Shown here piece by piece: positions 5,184 to 8,032 of a DNA stretch of 8,032 bases. Location of the stretch: NCBI GenBank assembly GCA_903903715.1, contig CAIUZX010000034.1, positions 1-8,032 on the forward strand. Direction: 5' to 3'. Origin of the DNA: an uncultured Caulobacterales bacterium. Lineage in GTDB: Bacteria > Pseudomonadota > Alphaproteobacteria > Caulobacterales > Caulobacteraceae. Both the position numbers and the translations under genes were made by a program. The stretch's first letter is position 1. Each line of letters begins with the position of its first letter. The notes beneath the pieces are model-generated. The model ran no database searches and was not told the origin of the DNA. It worked only from the letters and a program-made list of their open reading frames with translations.

Positions 5184-8032
5184 TTACAGGTTGAGCAGCG
5201 CCGGATCACCGCCCTGGGCGGAGATGTTGACGCTGACGGCGCGCTCTGAAGCGAAGCGGATCAGCGTGTAGGGACCGCCGGCCTTCGGCCCGGTGCCCGA
5301 CAGGCCTTCGCCGCCGAAGGGCTGCACGCCCACGACCGCGCCGATGATCGAGCGGTTCACATAGACATTGCCTGCCGGAACCGCCGCCTGCACGCGCTCG
5401 ATGAAGGAGTCGAGTCGCGTGTGGACGCCCAGGGTGAGGCCATAGCCCTTGTCCGCCAGCTTCGCCGCCGTGTCCTCGAGCTTTTCAGGGTCATAGCGCA
5501 GGATGTGCAGGACGGGGCCGAACACCTCGCGGTCGACGCCTTCCAGGGACGCGATTTCCGCCAGCACTGGGGGGAAATAGAGCCCAGCCTCGGGCCCGCC
5601 CGCCGGAGCGCGATGCAGCCGTGTGGCGTGACTCTGCAGCGACGCAAGGTGCGCCTCCAGAAGGGCTCTGGCATCCTCGTCGATCAGGGGGCCGATGTCG
5701 GTCGCAGGGTCCGAAGGATCGCCGATCTTCAGCACGTCCATGGCGCCGCACAGCCGCTCCACCAGCGCCTCGGCGGTGTCATGGGGCAGGAAGAGCAGGC
5801 GGAGCGCCGAGCATCTCTGGCCCGCCGAGCCGAAGGCCGACTGGATCACATCGTCCACCACCTGCTCCGCCAGCGCCGAGGTGTCGACGAAGAGACCGTT
5901 GAGGCCCCCCGTCTCGGCGATGAAGGGCAGAATGGCGCCAGGTCTTGCGGCAAGCGTCTGGTTGATGATCCGCGCCGTATCCCCGCCGCCGGTGAAGGCG
6001 ACGCCGACCAGCTGCGGATGACGGGTGAGGATCGGCCCCACCGTCTCGCCCGCGCCCGGGATCAGCGCAAGGAGGTCAGGATCAAGGCCCGCCGCGTGGA
6101 ACAGGCGCACGGCCTCATAGGCGATCAGCGGCGTCTGTTCCGCAGGCTTGGCCAGCACCGCGTTGCCCGCGGCGAGGGCGGCGGCGATCTGGCCGGTGAA
6201 TATGGCCAGCGGGAAGTTCCAGGGGCTGATGCATACGAACACGCCCCGTCCGTGGAGGGCGTGGGTGTTGGTCTCACCGGCAGGGCCGCGCAAGGTCACC
6301 TCCCCGGTAAAGAGGCGCTCCGCTTCTGCGGCGTAGTAGCGGCAGAAGTCGACGGCTTCTCGCACCTCGGCGATGGCGTCTGGCCAGGTCTTGCCCGCCT
6401 CCAGCGACAGGAGCGCGCATAGCCTTGGCCGCGCGGCTTCCAGCGCGTCCCCCATGGCGCGCAGGGTCCTGGCCCGACCTGCGCCTTCCAGCGCGTTCCA
6501 GGCCTTCTGAGCCGCCCGTCCCCGCGCGAAGGCCTCGTCGATATCGGCCTCGTCCGCCTCGCGGATGACGCCGAGCTTCACACGCCGGTCGTTGGGGGAC
6601 AGGACGTCGAGGGGCGCGCCCTTGTCGATCCGCCGCCCGCCAATCAGGGGACCCGCCGTGATCTGGTCCTTGAGGATCGGGGCGAGGGCGCTTGTCAGCA
6701 CAGCCCGGTCGGCGGCGATGCTGAGGTCCTCGCCTGCGGAGTTCTGGCGCGCATCCCCGTAGAGGCTCGAAGGCAACGGCAGGCGGGGATGCGGGCCTGG
6801 ATGCGCCTCCACCGCGGCGATCGGGTCGGCGACCACGACTTCGGCCGGCACTCGCGAGTCGGTGAGGGCGTGAACGAAGGAGGTGTTGGCGCCATTCTCC
6901 AGCAACCGGCGCACGAGGTAGGGCAACAGGTCCTCATGCCCTCCAACAGGGGCGTAGGCGCGCACGGTCATGGCGCCGTAGCGCTGGGCCGCCGCCGCAT
7001 AGAGCGTCTCGCCCATGCCGTGCAGCCGCTGGTGCTCGATGGCGACGCCAGCCTTGTCCGCCATGTGACGCACGGCGGCGAGGGTGTGGGCGTTGTGGGT
7101 CGCAAACTGCGGATAGAGGTGCGGCGAAGCCTCGATCAGCGCCTCAGCGCAGACGAGATAGGCAAGGTCCGTGGCCGGCTTGGTCGTCCAGACGGGATAG
7201 CCGGCTCTGCCCAGCACCTGCGCCTTCTTGATCTCCGCGTCCCAGTAGGCGCCCTTCACAAGGCGGATCATCAGCCGTCGCCCCGACCGGCGGGCCAGCG
7301 CCGAGAGGCGCTCGATCACTTCGGGGCTGCGGGTCTGATAGGCCTGCACGACGACGCCAAGACCGGTCCAGCCTTCAAGCGCGGGCTCCGTCACGAGGCG
7401 TCCGACCAGCTTCAGGGACAGGACGAGACGATCGGCCTCCTCCGCGTCGATGGCGCAGTTGAGATCGTGCTGCGCCGCCAGGGTCATCAGGCGGAGCAGG
7501 CGGGGATAGAGTTCGGCGATCACGCGCGCTTCCTGCGTCGCCTCATACCGAGGGCAGAGGGCCGACAGCTTGACCGAAATGCCGTGGCCGTCCTCGGGGC
7601 CCTGGCCGCCCCGCTTGCGCCCCACGGCCGCGATGGCGTCGGCGTAGAGCTTTTCATATCGCTCGGCGTCGGCTTCGGTGCGGGCGCCTTCGCCCAGCAT
7701 GTCGAAGGAGCAGAGATACCCCTCCCGCTTGGCGCGGGCGAGGGCGGCCTCGATGGTGCGGCCCAGCACGAACTGCTCGCCCATCATGCGCATGGCGGCG
7801 GCGACGGCCTGGCGGATCACCGGCTCGCCCATGCGGCCTGCGAGTCTCAGAATAAAGCTCGACGGGTCGCGGCGGGCGCCGTCTTCCACGTCGACCAGCT
7901 TGCCTGTCAGCATCAGGCCCCAGGTGGAGGCGTTGACAAACAGGCTCTCCGAATGACCGAAATGCCGTGGCCGTCCTCGGGACCCTGGCCGCCCCGCTTG
8001 CGCCCCACGGCCGCGATGGCCTCGGCGTAGAG
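5184..8032 (-). CDS. putA: Bifunctional proline dehydrogenase / L-glutamate gamma-semialdehyde dehydrogenase PutA (5' partial)
   Basis: PutA oxidises proline to P5C with FAD, then P5C/glutamate semialdehyde to glutamate with NAD+, passing the intermediate internally. Numbering from the internal Met at 7913 (909 residues to the stop), the proline dehydrogenase barrel spans about 60-350. It shows DAEEADR (Asp156), LVKGAYWD (Lys220), QFATHNAHT, Tyr320 in YAPVGGHE, and the proline-binding pair Arg335/Arg336 in YLVRRLLENGANTSF. The aldehyde dehydrogenase part (about 420-890) has SPWNFPLAIF (Asn566), Lys589 in LAKPAEQTP, general base Glu667 in IAETGG, catalytic Cys701 in SAGQRCSALR, EVFGP and GGEGLSGTGPKAGGP. 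It ends ERAVSVNISAQGGDPALL soon after, so it is the short (about 1000-residue) class without the extra C-terminal domain. Met at 7913 is not the true start, because in frame upstream lies FGHSESLFVNASTWGL, conserved PutA sequence. Beyond about 7965 the frame is open but arginine-rich and unlike PutA, because of the repeat at 7954-8032. The N-terminal arm and any DNA-binding domain are not visible. Confidence 0.95.
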   Translation of the reverse strand, partial: LRRGHRGRGAQAGRPGSRGRPRHFGHSESLFVNASTWGLMLTGKLVDVEDGARRDPSSFILRLAGRMGEPVIRQAVAAAMRMMGEQFVLGRTIEAALARAKREGYLCSFDMLGEGARTEADAERYEKLYADAIAAVGRKRGGQGPEDGHGISVKLSALCPRYEATQEARVIAELYPRLLRLMTLAAQHDLNCAIDAEEADRLVLSLKLVGRLVTEPALEGWTGLGVVVQAYQTRSPEVIERLSALARRSGRRLMIRLVKGAYWDAEIKKAQVLGRAGYPVWTTKPATDLAYLVCAEALIEASPHLYPQFATHNAHTLAAVRHMADKAGVAIEHQRLHGMGETLYAAAAQRYGAMTVRAYAPVGGHEDLLPYLVRRLLENGANTSFVHALTDSRVPAEVVVADPIAAVEAHPGPHPRLPLPSSLYGDARQNSAGEDLSIAADRAVLTSALAPILKDQITAGPLIGGRRIDKGAPLDVLSPNDRRVKLGVIREADEADIDEAFARGRAAQKAWNALEGAGRARTLRAMGDALEAARPRLCALLSLEAGKTWPDAIAEVREAVDFCRYYAAEAERLFTGEVTLRGPAGETNTHALHGRGVFVCISPWNFPLAIFTGQIAAALAAGNAVLAKPAEQTPLIAYEAVRLFHAAGLDPDLLALIPGAGETVGPILTRHPQLVGVAFTGGGDTARIINQTLAARPGAILPFIAETGGLNGLFVDTSALAEQVVDDVIQSAFGSAGQRCSALRLLFLPHDTAEALVERLCGAMDVLKIGDPSDPATDIGPLIDEDARALLEAHLASLQSHATRLHRAPAGGPEAGLYFPPVLAEIASLEGVDREVFGPVLHILRYDPEKLEDTAAKLADKGYGLTLGVHTRLDSFIERVQAAVPAGNVYVNRSIIGAVVGVQPFGGEGLSGTGPKAGGPYTLIRFASERAVSVNISAQGGDPALLNL
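7571..7649. repeat. Direct repeat copy 1, internal to putA (native context)
   Basis: This 79-base segment lies in the proline dehydrogenase part of putA and, on the minus strand, encodes the conserved stretch from about YADAIAAVGRKRG to GHGISV in its proper frame. It recurs 383 bases to the right at 7954-8032 with two substitutions. Since its surroundings are continuous, normal PutA sequence on both sides, it is the original copy. Confidence 0.93.
7954..8032. repeat. Direct repeat copy 2 at the right edge, out of frame in putA
   Basis: It matches 7571-7649 at 77 of 79 bases. The differences are G at 7599 versus A at 7982, and G at 7638 versus C at 8021. The offset of 383 is not a multiple of three, so on the minus strand this copy is read in another frame within putA, giving an arginine/glycine-rich string. 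About 11-14 bases at its left end (TGACCGAAATGCC region) probably also belong to the native N-terminal sequence, since they encode HFGH in the expected place; this short shared stretch is the likely junction. The match is still running when the window ends, so the other boundary is unseen. Confidence 0.9.

Noticed and set aside
5280..5290. GGCC-TTC-GGCC hairpin near the 3' end of putA as a terminator
   Set aside because: It lies inside conserved coding sequence (the GPKAGG region), the stem is only 4 bases and there is no T-run on either side.
6789..8030. Long open frames on the + strand across putA (also 5421-6422)
   Set aside because: They are antisense to well-conserved PutA domains, have no recognisable family and a composition typical of shadow frames. 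They reflect the scarcity of stop codons in GC-rich sequence.
7954..8032. Right-edge repeat as part of a mobile element, CRISPR or attachment site
   Set aside because: The repeat is coding sequence from putA itself, with no terminal inverted repeats, transposase, integrase or regular spacing. Local duplication or a chimeric end explains it better.

Overview
The window is a GC-rich stretch of ordinary bacterial chromosome. Gene order (short RNase D, lptC, lptA, lptB, rpoN) and protein character point to an alphaproteobacterium, most likely of the Caulobacterales (Caulobacter/Brevundimonas/Phenylobacterium group). That placement is inferred from remembered synteny, not from a search. I see no tRNA, rRNA, insertion sequence, CRISPR array or phage gene. 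Every stretch over 300 bases is coding.

Left part (1-4394, all + strand): a compact, probably co-transcribed cluster. It starts with a short ribonuclease D. Three lipopolysaccharide-transport genes follow: lptC (inner-membrane bitopic protein), lptA (periplasmic bridge) and lptB (cytoplasmic ATPase). Together with LptF/G and LptD/E encoded elsewhere, these move LPS from the inner to the outer membrane. rnd and lptC are 5 bases apart and lptC/lptA overlap by 4 bases, which suggests translational coupling. The cluster ends with rpoN, the sigma-54 factor.

Middle (4476-5177, +): a secreted outer-membrane beta-barrel protein of unknown function. It sits where many alphaproteobacteria carry hpf and ptsN after rpoN.

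Right part (5184-8032, -): putA, a bifunctional proline dehydrogenase/P5C dehydrogenase of the shorter type, convergent with the barrel gene and only 6 bases from it. Its 5' end lies beyond the window.

The most unusual signal is at the right edge. The last 79 bases (7954-8032) are a near-perfect direct copy, 77 of 79 identical, of an internal piece of putA (7571-7649). The copy is in a different reading frame and replaces the N-terminal coding sequence expected there. It could be a chimeric or misassembled sequence end or a real local duplication that breaks putA. The two base differences (one silent, one Asp to Glu) look like natural allelic variation. I found no convincing new biological system; the rest is conserved housekeeping.
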